Of a stretch of 41,517 bases of DNA, positions 26,101-34,952 are shown piece after piece (the stretch's first letter is position 1; the number at the start of each line of letters is the position of its first letter). A program made the translations under genes and the position numbers. The notes below the pieces were generated by a model that ran no database searches, was not told the origin of the DNA, and saw only the letters and a program-made list of their open reading frames with translations. The stretch comes from Algoriphagus sp. (GTDB taxonomy: Bacteria > Bacteroidota > Bacteroidia > Cytophagales > Cyclobacteriaceae), in the NCBI GenBank assembly GCA_023653075.1, contig JAMNXQ010000017.1, forward strand, positions 1 through 41,517, given 5' to 3'.

Positions 26101-27588
26101 ATGAAAATCACCAAAGACCTCTACCAAAGTAACCTTGTGCTGCTGACGGATTTTTACCAATTGACCATGGCTTATGCCTATTGGAAGTCAGGAAAGGGAG
26201 AGCAAGAAGCGGTGTTCAACTTATTTTTTAGAAAAAATCCATTTGAGGGGGGCTTCACCTTGGCCGCTGGCTTGGACTATGTGGTGGATTACTGCAAAAA
26301 CCTACAGTTTGAGCAAGGGGAGCTGGACTACTTGAGGAAGATGAATCAGAAGGATGGCACACCCATGTTTGCCTCCGAATTTTTGGATTACCTGAAGGAG
26401 CTTCGATTCGCCTGTGACATTGATGCAGTCGAAGAGGGGACGGTGGTTTTTCCCAATGCGCCTATGGTGCAGGTGAGGGGGAGTTTGATTCAGTGTCAAC
26501 TTTTGGAAACCCCCTTGTTGAATATTCTTAATTTCCAGACCTTGATTGCAACTAAGGCGGCACGAATCAATTTGGCTGCCCAAGGAGCCCCAGTTTTGGA
26601 ATTTGGCTTGCGAAGGGCACAAGGTATCGATGGTGCCTTGGCTGCCAGTAGAGCCTCTTACATCGGCGGTTGCAGTTCCACTAGCAATGTGATGGCGGGC
26701 AAACTTTTTGATATTCCTGTTTCGGGAACGCATGCACACAGCTGGATCCTTTCCTTTGATTCTGAATTGGAGGCATTTTATGCCTATGCGGAAGCATTCC
26801 CTGACCATTGCGTGTTTTTGGTGGATACCTACGATACCTTGACGGGGGTAAAAAACGCCATTCAGGTGGGCTTAAGTCTTCGCCAAAAGGGGAAGGAGAT
26901 GCTAGGTATTCGGATCGATTCGGGTGACTTGGCTTATTTTTCCATTCAAGCCAGGCAGCTATTGGATGAGGCCGGTTTCCCTGATGCCAAAATATATGCA
27001 TCCAATGACTTGGATGAATACATCATTGCTTCCCTAAAGTCTCAAGATGCAGCGATCGATGTGTGGGGAGTGGGTACCAAATTAGTGACTGCCTTTGACC
27101 AACCCGCCTTGGGTGCGGTCTACAAACTGTCGGCAGTTAAAAATGTAGTGGGAACTTGGGAGCCTAAGGTAAAAGTTTCTCAACAATCCATGAAGATCAA
27201 TATTCCTGGAATCCACAAGGTAAGACGCTATTTCAGTAAAGGAAAAGCCGTGGCGGATATGATTTACTTGGAAGGGCAGGCCATTAATCCCCAGGGAATT
27301 ATGATTATTGACCCCAATGATGCCACGCAGCGCAAGAGGCTGATGCCTGCTTTTTACGAGGAAGAAGAGCTATTGAAGCCGATTTTTAGAAAGGGTGAAT
27401 TGGTCTATGCACTACCAACCCTACAGCAAATCCGTGAAAAAGCGGGAATGCAATTGGAAGCTTTTGATAAAACACACAAGCGATTGACCAATCCTCATGT
27501 TTACCCAGTTGGATTGGAGGAGCAGCTTCATCAGCTCCGAATGGAATTGGTCATTGCAGCAAAAACGAGTCAACATGAGGACAATTAA
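26101..27588 (+). CDS. pncB: Nicotinate phosphoribosyltransferase
   Basis: PncB joins nicotinate and PRPP, with ATP hydrolysis, to make nicotinate mononucleotide for NAD synthesis. The 495-residue protein opens LLTDFYQLTMAYAYWKSGK, then shows FNLFFRKNPFEGGF, ALLNILNFQTLIATKAARI-like core (LLNILNFQTLIATKAARI), the EFGLRRAQGIDGALAASRASYIGG segment and HAHSWI, and DSGDLAYFSIQARQ in the PRPP/phosphate site. The ATG chosen follows a plausible promoter; a reading extending back to 25831 overlaps the EamA gene in another frame and is rejected. It overlaps pncA by 14 bp. Confidence 0.95.
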   Translation: MKITKDLYQSNLVLLTDFYQLTMAYAYWKSGKGEQEAVFNLFFRKNPFEGGFTLAAGLDYVVDYCKNLQFEQGELDYLRKMNQKDGTPMFASEFLDYLKELRFACDIDAVEEGTVVFPNAPMVQVRGSLIQCQLLETPLLNILNFQTLIATKAARINLAAQGAPVLEFGLRRAQGIDGALAASRASYIGGCSSTSNVMAGKLFDIPVSGTHAHSWILSFDSELEAFYAYAEAFPDHCVFLVDTYDTLTGVKNAIQVGLSLRQKGKEMLGIRIDSGDLAYFSIQARQLLDEAGFPDAKIYASNDLDEYIIASLKSQDAAIDVWGVGTKLVTAFDQPALGAVYKLSAVKNVVGTWEPKVKVSQQSMKINIPGIHKVRRYFSKGKAVADMIYLEGQAINPQGIMIIDPNDATQRKRLMPAFYEEEELLKPIFRKGELVYALPTLQQIREKAGMQLEAFDKTHKRLTNPHVYPVGLEEQLHQLRMELVIAAKTSQHEDN

Positions 27589-28216
27589 TTCAGGTACCGC
27601 TTTACTACTGGTTGATATTCAGCATGATTTTTTACCTGGAGGAGCTCTAGCGGTTCCTCATGGGGATGAGATTTTGCCCATCATTGCATCGTTGCAACCC
27701 CAGTTTGATCATATTGTAGCCACACAGGATTGGCATCCAGCCCATCACGGTAGCTTCTCCACAAACCATCCCGGTACCCAGCCAGGACAGCAAATAGATT
27801 TGGATGGATTGTCCCAAATCCTCTGGCCGGTACATTGCGTGGAGGGAACGGAGGGTGCAGATTTTCCAGATACCTTGGACCGAAGTCGATGGAAGGCTGT
27901 TTTTAAGAAAGGGCAAAACCCCAAGGTGGATTCCTACTCGGGTTTTTTTGACAATGCCCGAAGAGGGGATACCGGATTACGAACTCATTTATTACTGCAA
28001 GGAGTTCGTCGGGTGTGCATCGTTGGACTGGCCTTGGATTATTGTGTAAAATACACCGCTATAGATGCAAGAAGTCTGGGTTTTGAAACCCTTGTACTCA
28101 CCGACGCAACACGTGCGGTGAATCTTCAGCCTGAGGATGGGAAGCGTGCGCTTGAAGAAATGAAAGCAGCAGGGATTATCTGTTTGGATAGCAAAAACTT
28201 GACTAGGTATGTTTAA
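27575..28216 (+). CDS. pncA: Nicotinamidase
   Basis: PncA deamidates nicotinamide to nicotinate, the substrate of the preceding PncB, completing the salvage route. The 213-residue isochorismatase-fold protein shows the catalytic triad: Asp14 (LLVDIQHDF), Lys112 (VFKKGQNPKVDSYSGF) and Cys157 (LALDYCVKYTA). The metal site is visible as DWHPAHH (Asp52, His54) and His87 in WPVHCVEGT. The start at MRTINSG is chosen over an ATG 26 codons earlier that lies inside pncB. It overlaps pncB by 14 bp and the next gene by 8 bp. Confidence 0.95.
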   Translation: MRTINSGTALLLVDIQHDFLPGGALAVPHGDEILPIIASLQPQFDHIVATQDWHPAHHGSFSTNHPGTQPGQQIDLDGLSQILWPVHCVEGTEGADFPDTLDRSRWKAVFKKGQNPKVDSYSGFFDNARRGDTGLRTHLLLQGVRRVCIVGLALDYCVKYTAIDARSLGFETLVLTDATRAVNLQPEDGKRALEEMKAAGIICLDSKNLTRYV

Positions 28217-28727
28217 CTACGACCCACAAAAACAGTATCCCAAGGAAACGGAAAGCAGGGTAGTGATCCGCTTTCAAGACTGCGACCCACTTCGTCACCT
28301 GAATAATGCGAAGTATTTCGACTATTTTTTCAATGCCCGTGAGGATCAAGTACCGAAGTTGTATGGCTTGGAAATCATCGACTTGATCCGGGTTTACAAA
28401 GCGGCTTGGGTGGTGTATAACCACAACATTAGTTACATCAAGCCCGCTATGGTCGGGGAGTGGGTGCGGATTTTCAGTCGAATCCTCTGGTACAATGACA
28501 ACACCATCCTGGTGGAATATTACCTCACCGATGATTCCAAAACGCAGTTGAAGACGGTGCTTTGGTCTACCATGCGGTATGTAACTCTGGAAGAAGGTAA
28601 ATCTAGGAACCATGAAGGAGCGGTGGTGGATTTTTTAAAGGCCACCTCACTCCATCTTGATCCTACTTCCCTGGATATTCGAGAGCGTGTCAAGCACTTA
28701 AAGCGAGAATTGGAACTAGGGGGATAA
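28209..28727 (+). CDS. Acyl-CoA thioesterase, hotdog (4HBT) fold
   Basis: This 172-residue protein has the hotdog thioesterase signature FQDCDPLRHLNNAKYFDYFFNAREDQ, with the catalytic aspartate in DCDPLRHLNN, as in YbgC and 4-hydroxybenzoyl-CoA thioesterases. It hydrolyses some acyl-CoA; the natural acyl group is unknown. Its ATG lies inside pncA (8-bp overlap), so it is part of the pncB-pncA operon, though a functional link to NAD salvage is not evident. It ends five bases from a convergent gene. Confidence 0.88.
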   Translation: MFNYDPQKQYPKETESRVVIRFQDCDPLRHLNNAKYFDYFFNAREDQVPKLYGLEIIDLIRVYKAAWVVYNHNISYIKPAMVGEWVRIFSRILWYNDNTILVEYYLTDDSKTQLKTVLWSTMRYVTLEEGKSRNHEGAVVDFLKATSLHLDPTSLDIRERVKHLKRELELGG

Positions 28728-28732
28728 TTTTC

Positions 28733-29053
28733 TCATTCAGCATTCATCCCGTAATCTCGTTCGACGAGGGCGATTCGCGTTTTGAACGCGGAATACCATT
28801 TTTCACGCCCATATTTCTGTGCAAGTTGATGGTCTGAGTTGGCTTTCCAGGCTTGGATGGCTTCCAAACTTTCCCAATACGAAATGGTGATGCCGAGGCC
28901 GCTTCGAGCACTTTCTTGACCCAAGTAGCCCGATTGTTCTGCTGCTAGTCGAACCATCTCCAGAGCCATTTCTTCGTATCCTTCCTGGGTGTCGGTCCGA
29001 AGGTTGGTAAAAATCACCGCATAGTAGGGAGGAGAAGGGGTCTTAGCGAGCAT
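28733..29053 (-). CDS. Antibiotic biosynthesis monooxygenase (ABM) domain protein
   Basis: This 106-residue single-domain protein has the ferredoxin-like ABM fold: YYAVIFTNLRTDTQEGYEEMALEMVRLAAEQSGYLGQESAR, then GITISYWESLEAIQAWKANSDHQLAQKYGREKWYSAFKTRIALVERDY. Such proteins include small cofactor-free monooxygenases, heme-degrading enzymes and many unassigned members. The ISYWES...WKA..H pattern is typical. The start (MLAKTPSPPYYAV) overlaps the DJ-1 gene end by 11 bp, so both are coupled. A longer reading from 29200 runs out of frame through the DJ-1 gene and is rejected. Confidence 0.87.
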   Translation of the reverse strand: MLAKTPSPPYYAVIFTNLRTDTQEGYEEMALEMVRLAAEQSGYLGQESARSGLGITISYWESLEAIQAWKANSDHQLAQKYGREKWYSAFKTRIALVERDYGMNAE

Positions 29054-29642
29054 GGGGATTTGAATAGGGGGTGTATTCCATATAGTTGGCTGTAGCAAGG
29101 GCCAATTCTTTTCCAAAAGTAAGTTCGACCAAGTGTAAGGACAAGTCAATTCCAGCAGAAATCCCAGCTGCAGTCCAGATTCGCTCATCGGATTGTACAT
29201 AGCGAAGGTTGGGTTGGGCTAGGGCAGAAGGTACCATTTCTTGAATATACGCATACACCAGGTGGTGGGTGCAATAGGGTTTGTATTCCAAAAAACCTGC
29301 TTTTCCGAGAATTCTGGACCCAGAGCAGACGGACATTGTCCATTCGGATCCCAGGACCTGCTGTTTGATTTGCTCGATGTAGGGGCTATTTTGGATAATT
29401 TTTTTAGTTCCATCGCCACCAGGCAGCACTAGGTAATCTAGGGAATTGATAGAGGCGATGGAATGATCAGGCAGTACTTGAAGTCCATTTCTCGTGCGGA
29501 CAGGGAGCTTGTTTTGCGCGAAGGTGTGCACTTCCAAAAGCCGGTAATCGGAAAGCTGATTGGCAACGGAAAATACCTCGAAGGGGCCAGCAAAATCAAG
29601 AACCTCCACGTCATCAAAGAGGAGGATACCGAGTTGTTTCAT
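29043..29642 (-). CDS. DJ-1/PfpI family protein (isonitrile-hydratase-like)
   Basis: This 199-residue class I glutamine-amidotransferase-like protein starts KQLGILLFDDVEVLDFAGPFEVFSVA. The nucleophilic elbow cysteine is in MSVCSGSRILGKAGFL, and the conserved LVLPGGDG and WTAAGISAGIDLSLHLVE follow. These fit the PfpI_2/isonitrile hydratase and AraC-N-terminal type of the DJ-1 superfamily; it lacks an AraC DNA-binding domain. The function is not assigned. The start chosen excludes a 24-residue extension encoded by the inverted repeat upstream. It is coupled to the ABM gene. Confidence 0.88.
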   Translation of the reverse strand: MKQLGILLFDDVEVLDFAGPFEVFSVANQLSDYRLLEVHTFAQNKLPVRTRNGLQVLPDHSIASINSLDYLVLPGGDGTKKIIQNSPYIEQIKQQVLGSEWTMSVCSGSRILGKAGFLEYKPYCTHHLVYAYIQEMVPSALAQPNLRYVQSDERIWTAAGISAGIDLSLHLVELTFGKELALATANYMEYTPYSNPHAR

Positions 29643-29656
29643 GGGAGTTCGTTTTG

Positions 29657-29696
29657 ATTTCGAAAATTGATAAAAAATCAAATCAATTTTCGAAAT
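29657..29696. repeat. Perfect 15-bp inverted repeat upstream of the DJ-1 gene
   Basis: ATTTCGAAAATTGAT (29657-29671) and its exact reverse complement ATCAATTTTCGAAAT (29682-29696) are separated by ten bases, with the right edge 54 bases upstream of the DJ-1 start. Each arm contains the palindrome TTCGAA. It could be an operator for a dimeric or tetrameric regulator, or an RNA hairpin in the leader. No regulator gene is adjacent. Confidence 0.7.
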
Positions 29697-29711
29697 AGCA
29701 CCGATTTTGTT

Positions 29712-29943
29712 CAACCCGCCTTGGTGGGTTGGTCTTTGTATTTTTACCTTATCCCTTCCCCAGGTTTTACCCTCCGCGGCGGGTAAACCTGGGGTTATTC
29801 ATGGTTTGATCCACTTTGGCGGATCAGGCTTGGACATACAATCTGGTTTTTGGCCAAGAATTAGTAAACTAATTAAATGGAATACGAATTAAGGACCCGC
29901 CATATCGGGTCCAATTTTGAATAACCACAGGTGAAACCCGTGG
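29712..29943. repeat. Hairpin-rich intergenic repeat element, copy 1
   Basis: This 230-bp non-coding element contains five stem-loops in a row: CAACCCGCC/GGTGGGTTG (29712-29731), a long stem opened by CCCCAGGTTT and closed by AAACCTGGGG (29758-29794), TGATCC/GGATCA (29807-29826), GGACCCG/CGGGTCC (29893-29912) and CCACAGGTGAAACCCGTGG (29925-29943). The same order and several identical words (TCAACCCGCCTTGG, GTTATTCA, GGTTTGATCC, GGTGAAAC) recur near 37473-37693. Stems vary in sequence but keep pairing, which suggests selection on structure or an RNA-like mobile repeat. No gene is seen in it. Confidence 0.75.
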
Positions 29944-30034
29944 AAATCCGTGAACCATTACCCATTGAATTTTACCGATTTTGTAAAAAAATCAAAAAAC
30001 CAATGACGAATTTGAAATTAAAATTTACATTCGA

Positions 30035-30427
30035 ATGGTTTTCCGCAACTGTATGCTAAGCCTTACCAGTCTATTTGCTCTTTTACTACGCTTATCCTTG
30101 CTTTGCCAAGGACAGGTTGAGGGAATTTCAGTTTCGGTTCAGCTTGATTTTTTTGAAAACCAAACCCTTCAAGCTGAGGAGGGGCACCTTCAACATGCGC
30201 AACTTTCTTTTGAAGGTTTGGGTAGCCTCGTTCCTTCAATTGAAATTGAAGAGCGTTCTGAGGTTGAATCTGAAGAATCTGCTTCTGATTTTTTGCTTGG
30301 TTCAGTTGCATCATTTAGAGAGAGCGCTTTTCTAAGAGTTTGCCATTTATTTAGAGACAAAGCCATTCGAGGGAGTCATTTACCCTTGTATGATTTTTTT
30401 CACGCCTGGAAAATTCACCTGAGTTAA
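30035..30427 (+). CDS. Hypothetical secreted small protein upstream of dabA
   Basis: This 130-residue frame has a hydrophobic N-terminal segment (MLSLTSLFALLLRLSLLC) suitable for a signal peptide, followed by a glutamate- and serine-rich middle (EIEERSEVESEESASDF) and a short C-terminal part ending FFHAWKIHLS. I do not recognise the family. A start at the internal ATG 30053 is possible. It is followed by a weak terminator-like hairpin and then dabA, 92 bases on. Codon use resembles its neighbours, and the opposite-strand reading is shorter. It may be a real accessory gene of the DAB locus, but this is not shown. Confidence 0.45.
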   Translation: MVFRNCMLSLTSLFALLLRLSLLCQGQVEGISVSVQLDFFENQTLQAEEGHLQHAQLSFEGLGSLVPSIEIEERSEVESEESASDFLLGSVASFRESAFLRVCHLFRDKAIRGSHLPLYDFFHAWKIHLS

Positions 30428-30436
30428 TTTTTTTTT

Positions 30437-30470
30437 AGCCAAAAAAGGCTTTTTCCGAGATTTTTCGGAA
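30437..30470 (+). terminator. Tandem small hairpins between the hypothetical gene and dabA
   Basis: An AGCC/GGCT stem with a six-A loop (30437-30450) is followed by four T, and overlaps a second stem TTCCGA/TCGGAA (30453-30470). The stems are short, so they may be a weak terminator or an attenuating structure before dabA. Confidence 0.35.
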
Positions 30471-30519
30471 GTATAATATCTGTTTCTCGACAGGATTTCT
30501 GACTCAGCATTACTTAACT

Positions 30520-33015
30520 ATGAATCTTACTACCACCCGTGTAGCCATGGGTGTGGAGCAAATTCTTCATGAATTGAAGCATTTTCTCCCTGCCCAGGCT
30601 CCACTGAAGGACTTTGTCCATCACAATACCTTACATGCCTTTCAACACCTTCCTTTTTTTCAAGGATTAAAGCAGGCCGGAGACCAATTTGGCTACAAAG
30701 GCTTTCTTTCCTTATCTGAGTATAGAAGTCTTTACCGCGAGGGAAAGATCAAAGGAATTATCCTAAAGAAAACACTCGAAGACCACTTCGGCGACCAGGC
30801 CAATGCTTGGCTAGTCAAATTATTGGATGAATCTCAGGGAAGTTTTGCTTCTCCAAAAATAGGGCAGTTTCGAGCTCATTGGAAAAGTGATTCTCATTTC
30901 AACCTGGACAAAACGATCCATCCCTTCCTATTCCGCCTAATCTCAGCCTATTTGGATCAGGGGATTTCAATTTGGCCATTTCCCTTGGAAGCCAAAGGTT
31001 TTTTGGATGCAATTCGACAACTCCAAGCAGGTAGCTACGCTTCCATTTTCAAGTCTAAGCGAGTGGTAAAACTTCTCCAAAATCCGAATTTAACCTTGGA
31101 GGACCTCTTAGACATTTTGGTAGGAGATCCTAAAGCGTATGGATGGTACTTGTTTGATCAGCAATTTGCGCATCCCGGTTGGTCTGGAATGGTCTCTGTA
31201 CTTGAATATCAACCCGAATCCCTGCTGGATAGCAAGCGAATTTCCTTATATGATTTGATTCTAGTGGAATGCTTGCTAGAAATTGATGCTTTAGACAAGA
31301 AATTTGGTATAGGCTGGACCCCTTTAGGTCAACGGTTTTCCTATGATTCCCACTACTTATTCGAAATAGGCTTGATCGAGGAGGTTGATTTGGTTCGACA
31401 GTGCTGGCAAGAGGCCTACGAATGGAGTTACTACGACGAAGTCCTTGCGGGCATTTGCGCAGTAGTTCCAAGCAATTCGAAGCCTAAAATCCCAAGTTTT
31501 CAAGCGATCTTCTGCATTGACGACAGGGAATGTAGTACACGGAGACATTTAGAATTCATCGCCCCTGAATGTGCTACTTTTGGGACCCCAGGGTTTTTCA
31601 ACGTAGAATTTTACTTTCAACCTGAATATGGAAAATTCTCTACCAAATCTTGTCCTGCACCTGTTACTCCCAAATTTTTGATTAAGGAGACGGCTAAGCA
31701 CAAGAAACTAGCTTCTGAAGTTCACTTTCATCAAAATAACCATTCCCTAGTGAGGGGATGGTTGAGTGCTCAGACCTTAGGCTTTTGGTCTGCACTTAAG
31801 TTGGTCGGCAACATATTACGACCTAGTTCCTCAGCCCTTGAGGTATCCAGTTTCCACCATATGGATCCCAAAGGAAGTCTTTCAATCGTCCATCAAGGCG
31901 AAGCAGAAAATGGGCTTCAAGTAGGTTTCAAAATAGAGGAAATGGTAGATCGAATCGAAGGTTTACTTCGAAGCATTGGCTTGCTGGAAGGGTTTTCTCC
32001 TTTGGTTTATTTGATCGGGCATGGAGCATCTAGTATCAACAATACCCATTATGCCGGCTACGATTGTGGCGCTTGCTGCGGTCGCCCAGGCTCTGTAAAT
32101 GCTCGAGTGGCAGCTTTCATGGCCAATCACCCGGAGGTACGGATTCAGCTAAAAGAAAGAGGTATTTTCATTCCTTTAGAAACCCAGTTTTTGGGAGGCT
32201 TGCACGATACTACAAAAGATGAAGTGCTGTTTTTTGACGAAGACATCCTCAATGCATCCAATCAACACTTGCATCTAGAGAATCAAGAAAAGTTTGTCCG
32301 TGTACTGGATATCAATTCGCTTGAACGTTCACGACGTTTCGATACCTTGGATAAAAACAAAGCCCTTGGGAAACTGCATGATGCGGTTAAAAAAAGAGCT
32401 TTTTCGCTCTTTGAACCTCGGCCAGAATACAATCACGCCACCAATGCACTTTGCATTGTCTCGCGTAAGTCGACCTTGAAAGGTTTGTTTTTTGATCGTA
32501 GGGCTTTTCTCAACTCCTATGATTATAGAAAAGACCCTTCTGGAAGTGCTTTGACCAAAATTCTTTCTGCTGCGATTCCTGTCTGTGGTGGAATCAATCT
32601 GGAATACTATTTCTCGCGAATGGATCCCGAAAAGTTGGGTGCAGGGACAAAATTACCTCACAATGTAATGGGGCTAATTGGCGTCGCAAATGGAGCTGAT
32701 GGGGATCTTCGAACAGGGCTCCCCTACCAAATGGTAGAGATTCACGATCCGATTCGCTTATTGATGGTAATCGAGCAGATCCCGGAATTGGTGAAGCAAG
32801 TGATCACTTCTTCTCTGGTCTTGTTGGAATGGGTCAACAACAATTGGGTCCACCTGGTGGTCCTAGATCCTAATTCGGGGAACTTACTGCGTTGGGTGGA
32901 TGAGAAGTTTGTTGCTTACACTCCCTTGACCGTGATAGAACATTTGGATCACTTGCAAGACAAGCTGAGGAGTACCCAACAAAATCTTCCTGTGTATTTA
33001 ATTGATTCCCTTTGA
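30520..33015 (+). CDS. dabA: DAB inorganic-carbon transporter, beta-carbonic-anhydrase-like subunit (DUF2309)
   Basis: DabA is the cytoplasmic subunit of the DAB complex, which converts CO2 to bicarbonate vectorially and builds up inorganic carbon in the cell. The 831-residue protein begins with the family's LPAQAPLKDFVHHNTLHAFQHLPFF block. The zinc site, known from Halothiobacillus (Cys351, Asp353, His524, Cys539), is present: Cys332 and Asp334 in FCIDDRECSTRRH, His501 in LIGHGASS and Cys516 in YDCGACCGRPG. The His-to-Cys spacing of 15 is identical. The next gene, dabB, starts at the dabA stop, and a SulP transporter follows. It acts at the inner membrane with DabB, driven by an ion gradient. 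Confidence 0.94.
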   Translation: MNLTTTRVAMGVEQILHELKHFLPAQAPLKDFVHHNTLHAFQHLPFFQGLKQAGDQFGYKGFLSLSEYRSLYREGKIKGIILKKTLEDHFGDQANAWLVKLLDESQGSFASPKIGQFRAHWKSDSHFNLDKTIHPFLFRLISAYLDQGISIWPFPLEAKGFLDAIRQLQAGSYASIFKSKRVVKLLQNPNLTLEDLLDILVGDPKAYGWYLFDQQFAHPGWSGMVSVLEYQPESLLDSKRISLYDLILVECLLEIDALDKKFGIGWTPLGQRFSYDSHYLFEIGLIEEVDLVRQCWQEAYEWSYYDEVLAGICAVVPSNSKPKIPSFQAIFCIDDRECSTRRHLEFIAPECATFGTPGFFNVEFYFQPEYGKFSTKSCPAPVTPKFLIKETAKHKKLASEVHFHQNNHSLVRGWLSAQTLGFWSALKLVGNILRPSSSALEVSSFHHMDPKGSLSIVHQGEAENGLQVGFKIEEMVDRIEGLLRSIGLLEGFSPLVYLIGHGASSINNTHYAGYDCGACCGRPGSVNARVAAFMANHPEVRIQLKERGIFIPLETQFLGGLHDTTKDEVLFFDEDILNASNQHLHLENQEKFVRVLDINSLERSRRFDTLDKNKALGKLHDAVKKRAFSLFEPRPEYNHATNALCIVSRKSTLKGLFFDRRAFLNSYDYRKDPSGSALTKILSAAIPVCGGINLEYYFSRMDPEKLGAGTKLPHNVMGLIGVANGADGDLRTGLPYQMVEIHDPIRLLMVIEQIPELVKQVITSSLVLLEWVNNNWVHLVVLDPNSGNLLRWVDEKFVAYTPLTVIEHLDHLQDKLRSTQQNLPVYLIDSL

Positions 33016-34904
33016 TGAACTTATCAACTTGGATTCAGCTAATGATTGGGATACCTCTTCTTGGCTTTTTAATTAGTTTGTCTGTTCCAGAACGGAGAGA
33101 AACCTGGCTCTCAGGACTTGCATTTTATACTGCAGGAATTAACCTGCTGGCTACCTTGGTTTTTCTTGTATTTTGGGTTTTGCAAGGAGGGAAGAACCTC
33201 AATCTCGAAGAAATCATTCTTTTCAAAAGTGATCATTTTGAGTTTTTGATAGACTTTTTCTTCGATCGTATCAGCGCTGTGTACCTTAGTGTAGGTGCTT
33301 TACTTACCTTTCTAATTACCTTTTACAGTAGGTATTATTTGCATCGTGAGCCGGGATACAAGCGGTTTTTCAATACCGTGCTCTTCTTTTACTTGGGGTT
33401 TAACCTAACTATCCTGGCTGGTAATTTCGAAACTCTATTTATTGGATGGGAAATACTGGGATTATCCTCCTTTTTGTTGGTGGCCTTCTACCGCAAAAAC
33501 CTACTCCCTACTCGCAATGCGATTAAAGTGTTTTCGATTTACCGAATAGGGGATGTGGGATTGATTTTGGCGATGTGGGCAAGCCATCACCTTTGGCATG
33601 CCAACGTCACGTTCTTGGATTTGACTGATGTACAGCGGGTGGTGGATCAGCAAATGGGGCATTCGGGAATTGCCTTATTTATAGGGCTTATGCTTCTTCT
33701 GGCAGCAGCTGCCAAATCTGCTCAATTTCCATTTTCTTCTTGGCTCCCACGGGCTATGGAAGGACCTACTCCCTCTTCTGCAATTTTTTACGGGTCGCTT
33801 TCGGTGCATTTGGGAGTTTTCTTGTTGCTGCGAACCTATTCCTTCTGGGAAAATCAGTTACTCGTACGCATCCTGATTGGCAGCACTGGACTGATTACTG
33901 CGGTGGTATCCACCACAATTGCACGGGTCCAAACTTCCATAAAAACCCAAATTGGTTATGCTTCCTTGACTCAAATTGGGATCATGTTTATGGAGGTGGC
34001 TGCAGGTTTGGAACTTTTGGTCTTGATTCATTTTGCCGGAAACGCATTTCTCCGAACGTACCAATTGCTCGTTTCCCCTTCGGTAGTCAGCTACTTGATT
34101 CGGGAACAGTTTTATGGTTTTGTTCCCCAAGCAAAAAAGGAGGGTAGTACCTGGTGGAACCGACTTTATCTGTCCATTTATGTATGGAGCCTTAAAGAAT
34201 GGAACCTAGATCGCCTCATTCAAGGGGTCATTTTCCAACCCCTGAAGAAGCTGGGACATAGACTAGATTTTTTAAGGTATCGAACCTTGCTCTTGTATTT
34301 TATTCCAAGTTACGCGCTAGGAGTATACGTACTCGTTGCTGGTTATGTGCTGCCTGGATGGCTTCACCAAATTTTACCTGTAGGCTTTGCCTTTCTATCC
34401 TTAATGATGGTTTTGAAATCTTTTACGGAGCGCAGGTCGATTCGATTGGCTTGGACTCTATTGTGGATAAACCATTTTTGGATGGTGCTTGCAATAGCTG
34501 AAAATGAAAATTTTGCCCTCCATGAAATAGGGATTTACCTCAGTGGGGTGGTGTTTTTTGGGGCCCTCGGCTGGGGTTTGATTGGTTGGATGACTCACCG
34601 GTATGGGGATCTTGGCATGTATGAGTACCAAGGGTATGTAAGGCGACATCCATTGGTAGCATTTTTGTTTTTATTGGCGGTGTTGGGACTTATCGGATTT
34701 CCAATTTCTCCCACCTTCATTGGAGAAGATTTGCTTTTCAGTCACATCCATGAAGATCAATTTGTGCTCGCCTTTCTAGCAGCTTTGGCCTTCGTGATGG
34801 AGGGGGTAGCTGCCATACGAATCTATGCACGGCTCTTTTTTGGTACCCTGCCTTCAGACACATTGCCTGACTTGCAAACTTCAACACCTAGAAAATTAGT
34901 TTAA
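33015..34904 (+). CDS. dabB: DAB inorganic-carbon transporter, membrane ion-antiporter-like subunit
   Basis: DabB is a NuoL/MrpA-like integral membrane protein that couples cation flow to DabA. The 629-residue protein has about 14-16 hydrophobic helices. Conserved functional segments are the helix-5 glutamate in FIGWEILGLSSFLLVAFY, a lysine region with AAKSAQFPFSSWLPRAMEGPTPSSAIFYGSLSVH, and RVQTSIKTQIGYASLTQIG with its conserved lysine. The carboxy-terminal helices are longer than in some DabB proteins. It starts with ATG at 33015, overlapping the dabA TGA by one base (TGATG); the TTG at 33012 is an alternative. No other complex I genes are near, which supports DabB rather than NuoL. Confidence 0.92.
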   Translation: MNLSTWIQLMIGIPLLGFLISLSVPERRETWLSGLAFYTAGINLLATLVFLVFWVLQGGKNLNLEEIILFKSDHFEFLIDFFFDRISAVYLSVGALLTFLITFYSRYYLHREPGYKRFFNTVLFFYLGFNLTILAGNFETLFIGWEILGLSSFLLVAFYRKNLLPTRNAIKVFSIYRIGDVGLILAMWASHHLWHANVTFLDLTDVQRVVDQQMGHSGIALFIGLMLLLAAAAKSAQFPFSSWLPRAMEGPTPSSAIFYGSLSVHLGVFLLLRTYSFWENQLLVRILIGSTGLITAVVSTTIARVQTSIKTQIGYASLTQIGIMFMEVAAGLELLVLIHFAGNAFLRTYQLLVSPSVVSYLIREQFYGFVPQAKKEGSTWWNRLYLSIYVWSLKEWNLDRLIQGVIFQPLKKLGHRLDFLRYRTLLLYFIPSYALGVYVLVAGYVLPGWLHQILPVGFAFLSLMMVLKSFTERRSIRLAWTLLWINHFWMVLAIAENENFALHEIGIYLSGVVFFGALGWGLIGWMTHRYGDLGMYEYQGYVRRHPLVAFLFLLAVLGLIGFPISPTFIGEDLLFSHIHEDQFVLAFLAALAFVMEGVAAIRIYARLFFGTLPSDTLPDLQTSTPRKLV

Positions 34905-34952
34905 AAACTCAATTATAGACCTAATAAGGGGACGGAAGTCCTTCAAAAATAG

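Noticed and set aside
33015-34904. Complex I subunit NuoL or an Mrp antiporter subunit
   Set aside because: It overlaps dabA by one base and has no other nuo or mrp genes nearby, so DabB fits better.
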